DNA of 47,487 nt, from contig JAJZRU010000023.1 of assembly GCA_021802555.1 (NCBI GenBank), forward strand, positions 1 through 47,487. The letters are read 5' to 3'. Of the stretch, positions 1 through 8,901 are shown piece by piece. The translations under genes and the position numbers were made by a program. The DNA comes from Pseudomonadota bacterium. GTDB lineage: Bacteria > Pseudomonadota > Gammaproteobacteria > Burkholderiales > Thiobacillaceae. The notes under the pieces were generated by a model, which ran no database searches, had not been told where the DNA came from, and saw only the letters and a list, made by a program, of their open reading frames with translations. Positions within the stretch are counted from its first letter, which is position 1. Every line of letters starts with the position of its first letter.

Positions 1-2
1 AG

Positions 3-2195
3 TGGCATGCCCACCGCCTGCTCGCGGACGACACCTGGGCCGGCTACATGCAATACAAGCTGGATGCGCGCTATCGCCATCTGCTGCTGGACGAATTCCA
101 GGACACCAACCCCCTGCAATGGCAGACGCTGCAAAGCTGGCTGGAGGCGAGCCTGGCCGCAGGCCGCGCACCCACCGTGTTTCTGGTGGGCGACCCCAAG
201 CAATCCATCTACCGCTTTCGCGGCGCCGAGCCGCGTCTGTTCGCGCTTGCCGGCGAGTGGCTGGCAGCGCGCCTGCAGGCCCGGCACCTGCCGCACAACA
301 GCACGCGCCGCCTGGCGCCGCCGGTGCTTGCGGCAGTGAACGCAGCATTTGCGCCGCTGGGCGAGGCCTACCCCGGTTTCGCCGCGCACGCCACACTGGC
401 GACGGCGCCGGGCTGCGTGCGCATCCTGCCGCTCGCGCGCAAGGAGGAAGAGCCCTCCGACCCCCTGCCCCAGTTTCGCAATCCGCTCACCACGCCGCGA
501 CCGGAGCCCACCAACACACGGCACCGCGAAGCACAGATGCTGGCGCAAGGCTTGGGCGACATCGTCGGCCACTGGGTAGTGCAGGACGGCGAGATACGCC
601 GCCCGGCCCGCTATGCCGATGTGCTTCTGCTCGTGCGCCGGCGCAGCGACCTGCAGATCTACGAGGCGGCGCTCAAGGCCGCGCGCATCCCCTACCGCAG
701 CACGCGGCGCGGCGGCCTGCTCGACACCCTGGAGGGCGGCGACCTGCTGGCTCTGCTCGCTTTCCTGGCCCTGCCCTATCACGATCTCGCGCTGGCGCGC
801 GTGCTGCGCTCGCCCTGGTTCGGCGCGAGCGACGACGACCTCCTGCAGCTCGCCGCCGGTGACGGCCCCTGGTGGCTGCGCCTGCTGGCCTTGGCGCAAC
901 CTGGGGCACGCCTGGAGCGCGCCCGCGCGCTGCTCGCCGGCTGGCTGGAAGCAGCCGGCCGCCTGCCGGTGCACGATCTTCTGGACCGCATGATGCACGA
1001 AGCCGATGCGGAGGCGCGCTGCGCGGCCGCGGCGCCCCCGGCTTTGCGCGCGCGCGTGCTGGCCAATATGCACACCTTCCTGGCCCTCGCCCTGGACGAG
1101 GCCGGCGGGCGCCAGCCCAGCCTGGCGCGGTTTCTGGAACATCTGGAAGGCCTGCGCCGGCGCTACCGCGAGGAAGCGCCCGACGAGGCCGAACCGGCCG
1201 ACCAGCAGGATGCCCTGCACATCCTCACCGTGCACGGCGCCAAAGGCCTGGAAGCGCCCATCGTCTGGCTGCTCAACATGGGCGCGGCGGGGGACAGCAC
1301 GGAGCACTACAAGGTGTTGTGCGACTGGCCGCCGGAGGCCCCGCGTCCGCGGCATTTTTCCCTGCTCGGCGCCAAGGGCCTGCGCGCCGAATTCCAACGC
1401 GCCGTGCTGGAACGCGAAGCCGAACAATTGCGCGTGGAGGAATTGAACCTGCTCTACGTCGCCATGACCCGCGCGCGCCAGGCCCTCATCGTCAGCGGTG
1501 CACAGGCGCGCAGCGCACAACGCGACTGGCGCGCCCAACTGCTTGCGCGACTGGCGGGCGACGCAGCGGACGAACTGGTCGTGGGCGACGATCTCGCCTT
1601 GGTGCCGCCGACCGCCGTCTCGTTTGCTCCGGGCAAACCTGCCGCCGCCTTCCCGCCCGGCACCGTAGACCCGGTCGGCCAGGCACGCGCGGTTTTCGAG
1701 GATGCCGCCACGCGCTTCGGCACGCTGGTGCATGCCTTGCTGGAACGCCTGGCGCCGCCTTCCCCGACGTGGAGCCCGTCCGCCCTGCGCGCCGTGCTGG
1801 GCGAGCCCGCGGAGTTCGATGCCGCCTGGGCGCAGGCGACAGCTTTACTCCAAGCGCCGCAGCTCAGGCGCTTTTTCGACCCGGCGTGCTATGTGCGCGC
1901 CGCCAACGAGTTGACTTATCTCACGCGCGAAGGCGAGCAGCGCCGCATCGACCGGCTGGTCGAATTCGAAGAAGAAATCTGGCTGCTGGATTACAAAACC
2001 GGGCCGGTGGAAAACGACGCCGCCCTGCTGGAACGCCACCGCGCCGCAATGGAGGAATACCGTCAGGCCGCCGCCGCGCTGTACCCCGGCAAGCCGGTGC
2101 GCTGGGCGCTGATACGAGCCGATGGCCGCGTGGTGACCGAGCCGTCCGCGCGGGGTGGGGCCTATAATTCCGCTTGTTTCGGGCCGCCGTCTTGA
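3..2195 (+). CDS. AddA/RecB-like helicase-nuclease, 5'-partial
   Basis: The reading frame is already open at the window edge, so the N-terminus with Walker A is missing. What remains has the superfamily 1 helicase motifs in order: LLLDEFQDTNP (motif II), VFLVGDPKQSIYRFRG (motif III), ILTVHGAKGLE (motif V) and NLLYVAMTRARQ (motif VI). A C-terminal PD-(D/E)XK nuclease-like block follows, with FGTLVHALLERL and then RIDRLVEF...WLLDYKTG. This order is that of AddA/RecB-type exonuclease V subunits, which unwind and degrade double-strand ends to load RecA. A partner AddB-like gene would be expected upstream, outside the window. The last codons overlap the next gene. The family is sure; AddA versus another UvrD-nuclease fusion is less so. 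Confidence 0.9.
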   Translation, partial: WHAHRLLADDTWAGYMQYKLDARYRHLLLDEFQDTNPLQWQTLQSWLEASLAAGRAPTVFLVGDPKQSIYRFRGAEPRLFALAGEWLAARLQARHLPHNSTRRLAPPVLAAVNAAFAPLGEAYPGFAAHATLATAPGCVRILPLARKEEEPSDPLPQFRNPLTTPRPEPTNTRHREAQMLAQGLGDIVGHWVVQDGEIRRPARYADVLLLVRRRSDLQIYEAALKAARIPYRSTRRGGLLDTLEGGDLLALLAFLALPYHDLALARVLRSPWFGASDDDLLQLAAGDGPWWLRLLALAQPGARLERARALLAGWLEAAGRLPVHDLLDRMMHEADAEARCAAAAPPALRARVLANMHTFLALALDEAGGRQPSLARFLEHLEGLRRRYREEAPDEAEPADQQDALHILTVHGAKGLEAPIVWLLNMGAAGDSTEHYKVLCDWPPEAPRPRHFSLLGAKGLRAEFQRAVLEREAEQLRVEELNLLYVAMTRARQALIVSGAQARSAQRDWRAQLLARLAGDAADELVVGDDLALVPPTAVSFAPGKPAAAFPPGTVDPVGQARAVFEDAATRFGTLVHALLERLAPPSPTWSPSALRAVLGEPAEFDAAWAQATALLQAPQLRRFFDPACYVRAANELTYLTREGEQRRIDRLVEFEEEIWLLDYKTGPVENDAALLERHRAAMEEYRQAAAALYPGKPVRWALIRADGRVVTEPSARGGAYNSACFGPPS

Positions 2196-3013
2196 ACACC
2201 AGCCTCGACCTCCTCTTTCCCCTACTGACTCTCGGCGCCCTGTTCGCCGGTCTGGTGGGCACGCTTACCGGGCTGGGCGGCGGGGTGGTGCTGATTCCCC
2301 TGCTGGTGCTGGGCTTCGGCGTGGACATACGCTATGCCGCAGGCACGTCGCTCATGGCAGTCATCGCCACCTCGGCCGGCGCGGTGTTCCGCCACAAAAG
2401 CCATTTCGCCAATCTGCACGTGGGCGTGTTCCTCGAGGTGGCGGCGGTGGCGGGCGCCGTCGCGGGGGCGTTGGCGGCCCATCATGTGCCCAAGACCGCG
2501 CTGGAATACCTGCTGGGCGCGACCTTGCTGTTCTCCTCCGTGCTGGCTTTGCGCGCGCCTCCGGAGCACGCTGCGGCGCAGGACGGGCGCGATGCGCTGG
2601 AACTCGCCGGAGCCCTGGACGATGGGCCGGTGCACATCGAATACTCGCCGCGGCGCGTGCCGGCGGGCTTCGCTCTCATGGGCGTGGCAGGACTCATGTC
2701 CGGCCTCCTGGGCATAGGCTCGGGTGCGCTCAAGACCCTGGCCATGGATCTGGTCATGCGCCTGCCATTGAAAGTCTCCACCGCCACCAGCAATTTCATG
2801 ATCGGCATCACGGCCGGCGCCAGCGCCGCGATCTATTACCGCCAGGGCTATGTGGACCCTGTGCTGGCCGGCCCGGTGGTGCTGGGCACCCTGGCCGGGG
2901 CGGCCATCGGCGCCCGGCTGCTGCCGAAAATCACCACGCGCTGGCTGCGGCCCTTCTTTGCCCTGGTGGTGGGCGCGCTGGGGATCGAGGTGTTATGGCA
3001 AGCCCTGGGCTGA
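2192..3013 (+). CDS. Sulfite exporter TauE/SafE family membrane protein
   Basis: Hydrophobic protein of about 273 residues with the two-fold repeat of the TauE/SafE family. The N-terminal half has GTLTGLGGGVVLIPLLVLG and the second half has GLLGIGSGALKTLAMD. These glycine-rich re-entrant motifs are typical of putative exporters of sulfite, sulfoacetate or other organosulfur anions; the substrate cannot be read from sequence. The start is not certain: TTG at 2192 overlaps the helicase stop (TTGA), while an in-frame TTG at 2174 would add six residues. There is no good Shine-Dalgarno, so translation is probably coupled to the helicase gene. A DUF1634 gene follows with a 19-bp overlap, a pairing often seen in this family. 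Confidence 0.88.
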   Translation: MNTSLDLLFPLLTLGALFAGLVGTLTGLGGGVVLIPLLVLGFGVDIRYAAGTSLMAVIATSAGAVFRHKSHFANLHVGVFLEVAAVAGAVAGALAAHHVPKTALEYLLGATLLFSSVLALRAPPEHAAAQDGRDALELAGALDDGPVHIEYSPRRVPAGFALMGVAGLMSGLLGIGSGALKTLAMDLVMRLPLKVSTATSNFMIGITAGASAAIYYRQGYVDPVLAGPVVLGTLAGAAIGARLLPKITTRWLRPFFALVVGALGIEVLWQALG

Positions 3014-3411
3014 AACCCGACCGCGCGCATCTGGTGCTGCAGCGGCGCGCCGTGGACGCCCTGGAAGGCGCGCGCCGCCGCCTGCTGGTGCCCCTGGTGG
3101 CCATGGTCGCGGCCCTGCTGCTGGGCGGCGGCGCGCTGTTCCTGGCACGGCACGGCATGGCTCTGCCCGAATGGCGCTTGTTTCACGGCCAGCCCCGCGC
3201 CCTGGAAACCCCCTGGGGCATCCTGCGCGCCGCACTTGCCGGCCAGGCGCGCGCCCTCATGGACGTGGGCCTGCTGGTGCTGGTGGTCAGCCCGCCCCTG
3301 CAATTGCTGCTGGCGACCGCGATATTCCAGCGCTTTGGCGACCATCTCTACAGCGCCCTGAGCCTCGCCGTGCTGGCGCTGCTGCTGGCCGGCTTCAGCC
3401 TGGGCTGGTAA
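2995..3411 (+). CDS. DUF1634 family membrane protein
   Basis: 138 residues starting at an ATG inside the end of the TauE gene. After a charged N-terminus (about residues 1-28) there are three predicted membrane segments, near residues 30-50, 84-106 and 115-135. The length, the three-helix layout and the position directly after a TauE/SafE gene match DUF1634, a membrane protein of unknown function that usually accompanies such exporters. It may be an accessory subunit; that is inference. It ends one base before the stop codon of the convergent TauE gene on the other strand, leaving no room for a separate terminator. Confidence 0.8.
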   Translation: MASPGLKPDRAHLVLQRRAVDALEGARRRLLVPLVAMVAALLLGGGALFLARHGMALPEWRLFHGQPRALETPWGILRAALAGQARALMDVGLLVLVVSPPLQLLLATAIFQRFGDHLYSALSLAVLALLLAGFSLGW

Positions 3412-3412
3412 G

Positions 3413-4189
3413 TCAGACCAGATACTTGAGCCCCACTCCCGCCAGCAGCGCCAGCGTGGCATAGAGAAACGCGCGCTGCGGGATGCGGAAGTGCAGATGG
3501 TTGCCCAGATAAAGCCCCAGCAAGGCCGCCGGCGCGAGTACCAGGAACACCGCCCCCAGGGCCAGGTTGAGCAGGCCCAGCAGCAGATACATCAGGGCGC
3601 GCAGCAGATTGTCCACCAGGGCGAGGGCCTGGAAGGTGGCCCGAAAAGCGCGCTTGTCCAGATGGCGCATCTGCAAATAAGCGACGATGGGCGGCCCGCC
3701 GCCGCCGTATAGGCTGCCGATGACGCCGCCCAGCGTACCCAGCGGCCAGGCCCAGCGGCGCGAGATCTGCGGCAGGCGTTCGGGGCGCAGCAGCAGGGCG
3801 TAGGCGACGTAGGCCAGGATGAACACGCCGAGAAAGGTCGTGAGGCTCTGCGCGTCGGTGCGCGCCAGCACCACCGAACCCAGCGCCAAGCCCGCCAGCG
3901 AGGCCGGCAGCAGCGCCTTCAGCTCGTCGCCGCGCAGCTCATGCAAATCGTAGATGCCCAGGTAGAAGGGCGCAATGATGTCCAAGAGCAGCACCACAGG
4001 CACCACCTGCTTGACGGGAAAGAGCAGTGAGAGCAGGGCCACGGAAATCAGACCGGAACCGAAGCCGATGGCGGCACGCACGAAAAACGCCAGCATGACG
4101 ATGCCGAAAGCGGCCGCCAGCAAAGCAGGATGGGCCAGAAGCTGGCCCCAGTCGAGAAGCTGGGAATGAAAAAGAAAGCCGTTCGGCAT
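3413..4189 (-). CDS. Second TauE/SafE family membrane protein
   Basis: About 258 residues and strongly hydrophobic. It has the family signatures AAIGFGSGLISVALLSLLFPVKQ in the first half and GVIGSLYGGGGPPIVAYLQ in the second. It is only distantly like the TauE protein on the other strand and has no DUF1634 partner, so it is probably a separate transporter rather than a duplicate. The reading frame could begin upstream (to 4276), but the ATG at 4189, just before the first membrane helix, gives the usual family length. It is convergent with the DUF1634 gene with a one-base gap. The substrate is unknown. Confidence 0.85.
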   Translation of the reverse strand: MPNGFLFHSQLLDWGQLLAHPALLAAAFGIVMLAFFVRAAIGFGSGLISVALLSLLFPVKQVVPVVLLLDIIAPFYLGIYDLHELRGDELKALLPASLAGLALGSVVLARTDAQSLTTFLGVFILAYVAYALLLRPERLPQISRRWAWPLGTLGGVIGSLYGGGGPPIVAYLQMRHLDKRAFRATFQALALVDNLLRALMYLLLGLLNLALGAVFLVLAPAALLGLYLGNHLHFRIPQRAFLYATLALLAGVGLKYLV

Positions 4190-4303
4190 GTCGGTTTGCA
4201 GGCAACGTTCTTGGGGATGATAGCCGCAAACCGAGCCTTCCCGACATGGGCCGGCGCATAACCCCGACCGCCGCAAAGCGATCGGGGCTCACGCTAAGGC
4301 CTC

Positions 4304-5362
4304 TCAGTTGCCGGGCACGATGACCGGCTCGAAGTGGAACACATTGGCGCCGCGGGGCTCGACCGTGACTTTCACCCAATGCACATTGGGGCTGCCGAAT
4401 GTCTCCACGCGCGTGAAGTTTTTCAGCATGTTCTTCTGGCTGAACAGCGGCTTGTCGATCTTGAAGAAATGCGTGTCGCCGTGCACCAGCACGACCTGGC
4501 CGGGGAATGCCTGGGCTTCGTTCGCCAGCGCGTCGAGGAAGTCCGTATAGCCGTTGTTATCGGGCAGATTGCGCTCGTTGACGTCCTCGGTCTCCGGCAG
4601 GTCGAAACCGGGGTCGGCCTGGATCACCACCATCACCCCGGCGGCACCGCGCGCTTTGGCGATGTCGAAGGACTCCTTGAGCCAGGCCAGATTATGGGCG
4701 TTGCGCTCGGCGTATTCCGCGTTGTCGTCGGCGCAATCGGCCAGGGTGCGCACGCTCTTCTTGCTCAGGCAGGCGCCGTCGTTCACCTTGTTGTTGTTGC
4801 TGCCGGGCACGTTGAGGCCCACGAACACCACGCTGCCGTACACCCAGCGCGTGTTCTCGCTGTAGGGCTGACCCGGCTGACCCTGGCGCTGCAGCTCCAT
4901 TTTGCGTTGGCCGAAGCTGTATTCGGTGTTGGCGAGCTGGCTGCGCAGGAAACCGAGGCGTTCGAGCGCGTTGTAGCCGCCGTTATTGATACGGTGGCAA
5001 TCGGTCCATTCGTTGTCACCGGGGACATAGACCATCGGCGCGCGCAATTGATTGAAGCGGGCGATGGCCTGCGGTCCGATGAGCTCGTCGGTGCAGGCCG
5101 AACTGCCGTCCTTGGTGTCCCCGTCGAAAACGGTGAAGGCCAGATGCGCGGCATTCATGCTGGCGACGAGCGCCGGGATTTTCGGGTCGTCGCCGTTCTT
5201 GGCGTAGGGCATGTCGCCCCACAGGCCGAAACTGAAGCGGCCGTGATGCAAGGCGCCGTGGGGTTCGTTTTCCGTTTCCGCCGAGGCGCCGGTCGCGGCC
5301 ATGAGCAAAGACACCATCAGCGCCATACTCAGACGCCGTAACGAGTTGTTGCGCAAGTTCAT
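4304..5362 (-). CDS. Secreted calcineurin-like metallophosphoesterase
   Basis: 352 residues with a clear Sec signal peptide (basic MNLRNNSLRR, hydrophobic core, predicted cleavage after GASA at about residue 28). The mature part carries the metallophosphoesterase metal ligands: GLWGDMPY near residue 50, FDGDTKDG near 80, PGDNEW near 118 and VLVHGDTHFF near the end. The family hydrolyses phosphomonoesters or diesters with a two-metal centre; the substrate here is unknown. The start has GGGAG about six bases upstream. It is divergent from the two-component regulator, with 198 bp between the two starts. Several Cys residues suggest disulfides, in keeping with export. Confidence 0.85.
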   Translation of the reverse strand: MNLRNNSLRRLSMALMVSLLMAATGASAETENEPHGALHHGRFSFGLWGDMPYAKNGDDPKIPALVASMNAAHLAFTVFDGDTKDGSSACTDELIGPQAIARFNQLRAPMVYVPGDNEWTDCHRINNGGYNALERLGFLRSQLANTEYSFGQRKMELQRQGQPGQPYSENTRWVYGSVVFVGLNVPGSNNNKVNDGACLSKKSVRTLADCADDNAEYAERNAHNLAWLKESFDIAKARGAAGVMVVIQADPGFDLPETEDVNERNLPDNNGYTDFLDALANEAQAFPGQVVLVHGDTHFFKIDKPLFSQKNMLKNFTRVETFGSPNVHWVKVTVEPRGANVFHFEPVIVPGN

Positions 5363-5560
5363 TGGGGGCTCCCTGAAAAGTGAAAAGGCTGGAACGGATG
5401 CGCTGCGGCGTGTCGCTGCACATCCTCAGTCAACCTTAAGCAGGCTGAGTGACCCGCCGATGACGGGTGCATAGTCCGTGGCCAAATTCCCGGCGACGCG
5501 CAAAGAGGCTAATCTTTCACTAACTCAAGCGCCTTAGGCTTGGTGTCGGAAAGGAGGCTC

Positions 5561-6217
5561 ATGCGCGTACTGCTGGTGGAAGACGACGCCATGATCGGCG
5601 AGGCGGTGATGCAGGCCCTGAAAGACGCGGCCCTGGCCGCCGATTGGGTGCAGGACGGCGCTGCCGCGCTGGCCGCGCTGGCCGTGGACGAGCACGACGC
5701 CGTGCTGCTGGACCTGGGCCTGCCGCGCAAGGGCGGCCTGGAAGTGCTGCGCGAATACCGCGGCCGCGGCGGTGCGGCGGCCGTCATCATCGTCACCGCG
5801 CGCGATGCCGTGGAAGACCGCATCGCCGGCCTGGATCTGGGCGCGGACGATTATCTGGTGAAGCCCTTCGACGTCGGCGAGCTGCTCGCGCGCCTGCGCG
5901 CCGTGGTGCGGCGCAAGGGCGGCAACGCCAGCCCGGTGCTGGGCGGCGGGCGCCTGCGGCTCTATCCCGACAGCCGCGAGGCCGAGTTCGAAGCGCGACG
6001 CTGCCGCCTGACGCCCAGGGAATACGCCCTGCTCTACGCCCTCGCCCTGCGCCCGGGGCAGATCCTCACGCGCACGGAACTGGAAAAGCACGTGTACGGC
6101 TGGAACGAGGAAGTGGAAAGCAACGCCATCGATTTCCTCATCCACGGCATCCGCAAGAAGCTCGCCCCCGAGGCCGTGCGCAATGCCCGCGGACTGGGCT
6201 GGATGGTGGACAAGTGA
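5561..6217 (+). CDS. OmpR/PhoB-type response regulator
   Basis: 218 residues. The receiver domain has the acidic pair ED8-D9, the phospho-acceptor D51 (VLLDLGLP), T79 and K101 (YLVKPF). The C-terminal winged helix contains LTPREYALLYALALRPGQILTR, a VESNAIDFLIHGIRKK recognition segment and a final RGLGWMV, as in QseB/TctD-like regulators. An in-frame start exists at 5540, but the ATG at 5561 has a perfect AAGGAGG six bases upstream and is preferred. The stop overlaps the kinase GTG start. It probably controls the efflux genes that follow; that is inferred from gene order. Confidence 0.95.
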   Translation: MRVLLVEDDAMIGEAVMQALKDAALAADWVQDGAAALAALAVDEHDAVLLDLGLPRKGGLEVLREYRGRGGAAAVIIVTARDAVEDRIAGLDLGADDYLVKPFDVGELLARLRAVVRRKGGNASPVLGGGRLRLYPDSREAEFEARRCRLTPREYALLYALALRPGQILTRTELEKHVYGWNEEVESNAIDFLIHGIRKKLAPEAVRNARGLGWMVDK

Positions 6218-7527
6218 GCGCCCGCTCGCTGCGCCGGCAGCTCACTCGCTGGCTCGGCCTGCTGGTGCTGGGCGGCAGCCTGGCGGCTGCGCTGCTCGCC
6301 TTCTGGCTGTCCTACGGCGAGGCCAACGAATTCCAGGATGCCCAGCTCATCCAGATGGGGCGCCTGCTCATGCGCAGCCCCGCGCCGCCGCCGGAGAACC
6401 TGGCGCCCGATACGCGCGACATCGACCGCGACGACCAATTGCATCTGTGGCGCCTGCCCGTACAGCCCTCGGCCGCCTGGCCCAACCGCCTGGAGCGCCT
6501 GTCCGACGGCCTGCACACCGTCTCCGGCCCGCAGGGCTACTACCGCGTCTGGATAGGCACGCGCCCGGACGGCGTGCGCGTGGCCCTGGGCGAGCTCACC
6601 GATGCGCGCGACGAGGCCGCGCAGCGCGCCGGCCTGCACACCCTGCTGCCGTTGGCGACCCTGCTGCCGCTCGTCGCGCTGGCGGTGGCGCTCATCCTCA
6701 GGGCGGGCTTCCGTCCGGTGGAACAGCTCACCGCCGACCTGCGCCGGCGCGCCGACACCGACCTCTCGCCCCTGGAGACGCGCGCCAGCCCGCTGGAAAT
6801 CCAGCCCTTCCTGCAAGCCATCAACCAGTTGCTCGCGCGCCTGCAGGACACGCTCAAGCAGCAGCAGCGCTTCATCGCCGACGCCGCGCACGAACTGCGC
6901 ACGCCGCTCACGGCGCTGAAGCTGCAGGCCGCCAACCTGGAAACCGTGCTGCACGAGGCGGAAGCGCGCCGCCGCCTGGAGCCGCTCAAGGCAGGCATCG
7001 AGCGCGCGCGCACCCTCGCCGCCCATCTTCTGGACATGGCGCGCGCGCAGCAGGCGCAGACGCTGCCGCTGCGCCCGCTGCGCCTGGACGAGTGCGTCAA
7101 GGAAGCGCTCGCCGCGAGCCTGCCGCTGGCCGCCGAAAAGTCCATCGACCTGGGCCTCGATCGCCTGGAAGCGGTGCGCCTGAACGGCGACGCCATCGCC
7201 CTCGCCACCCTGGCGCGCAATCTGATGGACAACGCCGTGCGCTACTCTCCGGCCGGCGGCCGCATCGACGTGCGCGTCTATCGCCAGGGCGACGCCCCGG
7301 TGCTGGAAGTCCAGGACCAGGGCCCCGGCATCCCGGAAGCCGAGCAAGCGCGCGTGTTCGAGCCCTTCCACCGCGTTCCCGGCAGCCCCGGCGAAGGCTC
7401 CGGCCTGGGGCTGGCCATCGTCGCCGGCATCGCCCGCCATCACGGCGCCCGGGTAAGCTTCGCCAATCTCGCGCCCGGTCTTCTGGTGCGCTGCGTTTTC
7501 CCCTCTTCCATGGAAACCCCGTCATGA
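6214..7527 (+). CDS. Sensor histidine kinase (QseC/TctE type)
   Basis: 437 residues from a GTG that overlaps the regulator stop by 4 bp (GTGA). It has a membrane helix near residues 12-34, a short periplasmic sensor region of about 105 residues, and a second helix near 145-168 followed by a HAMP-like linker. HisKA contains AHELRTP with the phospho-accepting His near residue 226. The ATPase domain shows an N box (NLMDNAVRYSP, near 335), DQGPGIP (near 367) and GSGLGLAIV (near 395). It should phosphorylate the regulator encoded just upstream. Coupling to an RND efflux operon suggests it senses a toxic compound or metal; the ligand is unknown. Confidence 0.94.
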   Translation: MSARSLRRQLTRWLGLLVLGGSLAAALLAFWLSYGEANEFQDAQLIQMGRLLMRSPAPPPENLAPDTRDIDRDDQLHLWRLPVQPSAAWPNRLERLSDGLHTVSGPQGYYRVWIGTRPDGVRVALGELTDARDEAAQRAGLHTLLPLATLLPLVALAVALILRAGFRPVEQLTADLRRRADTDLSPLETRASPLEIQPFLQAINQLLARLQDTLKQQQRFIADAAHELRTPLTALKLQAANLETVLHEAEARRRLEPLKAGIERARTLAAHLLDMARAQQAQTLPLRPLRLDECVKEALAASLPLAAEKSIDLGLDRLEAVRLNGDAIALATLARNLMDNAVRYSPAGGRIDVRVYRQGDAPVLEVQDQGPGIPEAEQARVFEPFHRVPGSPGEGSGLGLAIVAGIARHHGARVSFANLAPGLLVRCVFPSSMETPS

Positions 7528-8876
7528 AACTGCGCCCCGAGCTGCTCGCCGCCCTGCTCTTGGCCGGCTGCGCCACCTACCATCCCCTGCCCCTGGACAC
7601 CCGCGCGCGCGCGCCGAGCAATCCCGCCGACATCAAGGTCGATGCGGCTGCCATGCCCCTGCCCGCGCTGCGCCATCACGTCTTCGACCCGGGCAACGGC
7701 CTGGACATGACCGAAGTGGCCATGCTGGCGGTGGCCAACAATCCGCAGTTGAAACTGGCGCGCGACGATCTGGGCATCGCCCACGCCCAGGCCTTCGCCG
7801 CCGGCCTGCTGCCCGATCCGGTATTGGGCGTGGCGCGCGACTTCCCCATCGCCGGCCCCGCCACCAGCTCGGCCTTCAATCTGGGGCTCTCGTACGACGT
7901 GTCGGCGCTCTTGACCCGCTCCACCGCGAAAGAGGCGGCGCAGGCGACGGCGCGCCAGGTGGACTTGAATCTGCTGTGGCTGGAATGGCAGGTGGTGAGC
8001 GCCGCACGCCAGCTCTTCATCCGCCGCGACTACGAGCAGCAGACGCTGGCCCTGCTGCGCCAGGAAGAAACGCTCCTGGCCCGGCGCCATGCCCGCATGC
8101 TGGCGGCCTACCGGCACGGCGACGTCACCCTGGACGCGGTGAGCGCCGACCTCGCCAGCCTGCAAGCGGTGCAGACGCGGGTCAACAACGTCGAGCGCCA
8201 GCAGGTGGCGACCGGCCAGGCGCTCAATTCGCTGCTGGGCCTCTCGGCGCGCGCCAAGCTCGATCTGGTCGGCCCCGCCGCCATCCCCACCGTGAGCGAC
8301 GCCGCGGTGCGCCGCGACCTCGCCGAACTGCCGCGCCGCCGCCCCGACCTCCTGGCCCTGGAGGCCGGCTACCAGAGCCAGGAAGCGCGCTACCGCCAAG
8401 CCATCCTGCAGCAGTTCCCGGCCATCAACGTCGGCTTCGTGCGCGCGCGCGACACCGGCGGCGTGAACACGCACGGCTTCCAGATTTCCCTCACCCTGCC
8501 CATCTTCAACCGCAACCGCGGCAACATCGCCATCGCCCAGGCAACCCAGCTGCGGCTGCACGACGAATACAGCGCGCGCCTCATGAGCGCGCGCGCCGAC
8601 ATCGAGCGCATCCTGCAGGATCAGGCCCTGCTGCAACGCCAGCGCGGCGAAATCGAGCAGGGCATCGCCCTCACCGCGCAGACGCTGGCGGGCGCGGATG
8701 CGGCCCTGGCGCGCGGCGATTTGTCCGAGACCGACTACGTGCTGCTGAAATCCGCCTGGCTCAACCGCCGCCTCGACCTGCTGGGCGTCGAGCAAACCCT
8801 GCTGGAGCAGCAGGCCGCGCTGCAAACCCTGCTGGGCGGCCCGCTGCCGGCGCGCACCCGTGCAGCCAAGAGCTGA
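7524..8876 (+). CDS. TolC-family outer membrane efflux lipoprotein
   Basis: 450 residues. The N-terminus MKLRPELLAALLLAGCATY has a lipobox (LAGC) for lipid attachment. The body has the two-fold helical repeats of outer membrane efflux proteins: AVANNPQLKLARDDLGIAHAQ in the first half and RRRPDLLALEAGYQSQEARYRQAILQQFP in the second, each followed by beta-strand segments (SLTLPIFNRNRG). It should form the trimeric exit duct for the RND pump encoded two genes on. The ATG overlaps the kinase stop by 4 bp (ATGA), so the signalling and efflux genes are translationally coupled. Confidence 0.93.
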   Translation: MKLRPELLAALLLAGCATYHPLPLDTRARAPSNPADIKVDAAAMPLPALRHHVFDPGNGLDMTEVAMLAVANNPQLKLARDDLGIAHAQAFAAGLLPDPVLGVARDFPIAGPATSSAFNLGLSYDVSALLTRSTAKEAAQATARQVDLNLLWLEWQVVSAARQLFIRRDYEQQTLALLRQEETLLARRHARMLAAYRHGDVTLDAVSADLASLQAVQTRVNNVERQQVATGQALNSLLGLSARAKLDLVGPAAIPTVSDAAVRRDLAELPRRRPDLLALEAGYQSQEARYRQAILQQFPAINVGFVRARDTGGVNTHGFQISLTLPIFNRNRGNIAIAQATQLRLHDEYSARLMSARADIERILQDQALLQRQRGEIEQGIALTAQTLAGADAALARGDLSETDYVLLKSAWLNRRLDLLGVEQTLLEQQAALQTLLGGPLPARTRAAKS

Positions 8877-8901
8877 TCGCTACGTGACGGAACTCTCGCC
8901 C

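Noticed and set aside
872..2167. Long plus-strand open frame of 431 codons over the helicase gene
   Set aside because: It is a shadow frame caused by high GC; it has no family motifs and runs over the well-supported AddA/RecB-like frame.
4334..5341. 335-codon frame antisense to the metallophosphoesterase
   Set aside because: The phosphoesterase has a signal peptide and all metal motifs; the antisense frame has none.
6183..8876. 897-codon open frame across kinase and TolC genes
   Set aside because: Only its last 450 codons are the TolC-family gene starting at 7524; the rest is a shadow of the kinase, rich in Arg, Ala and Pro.
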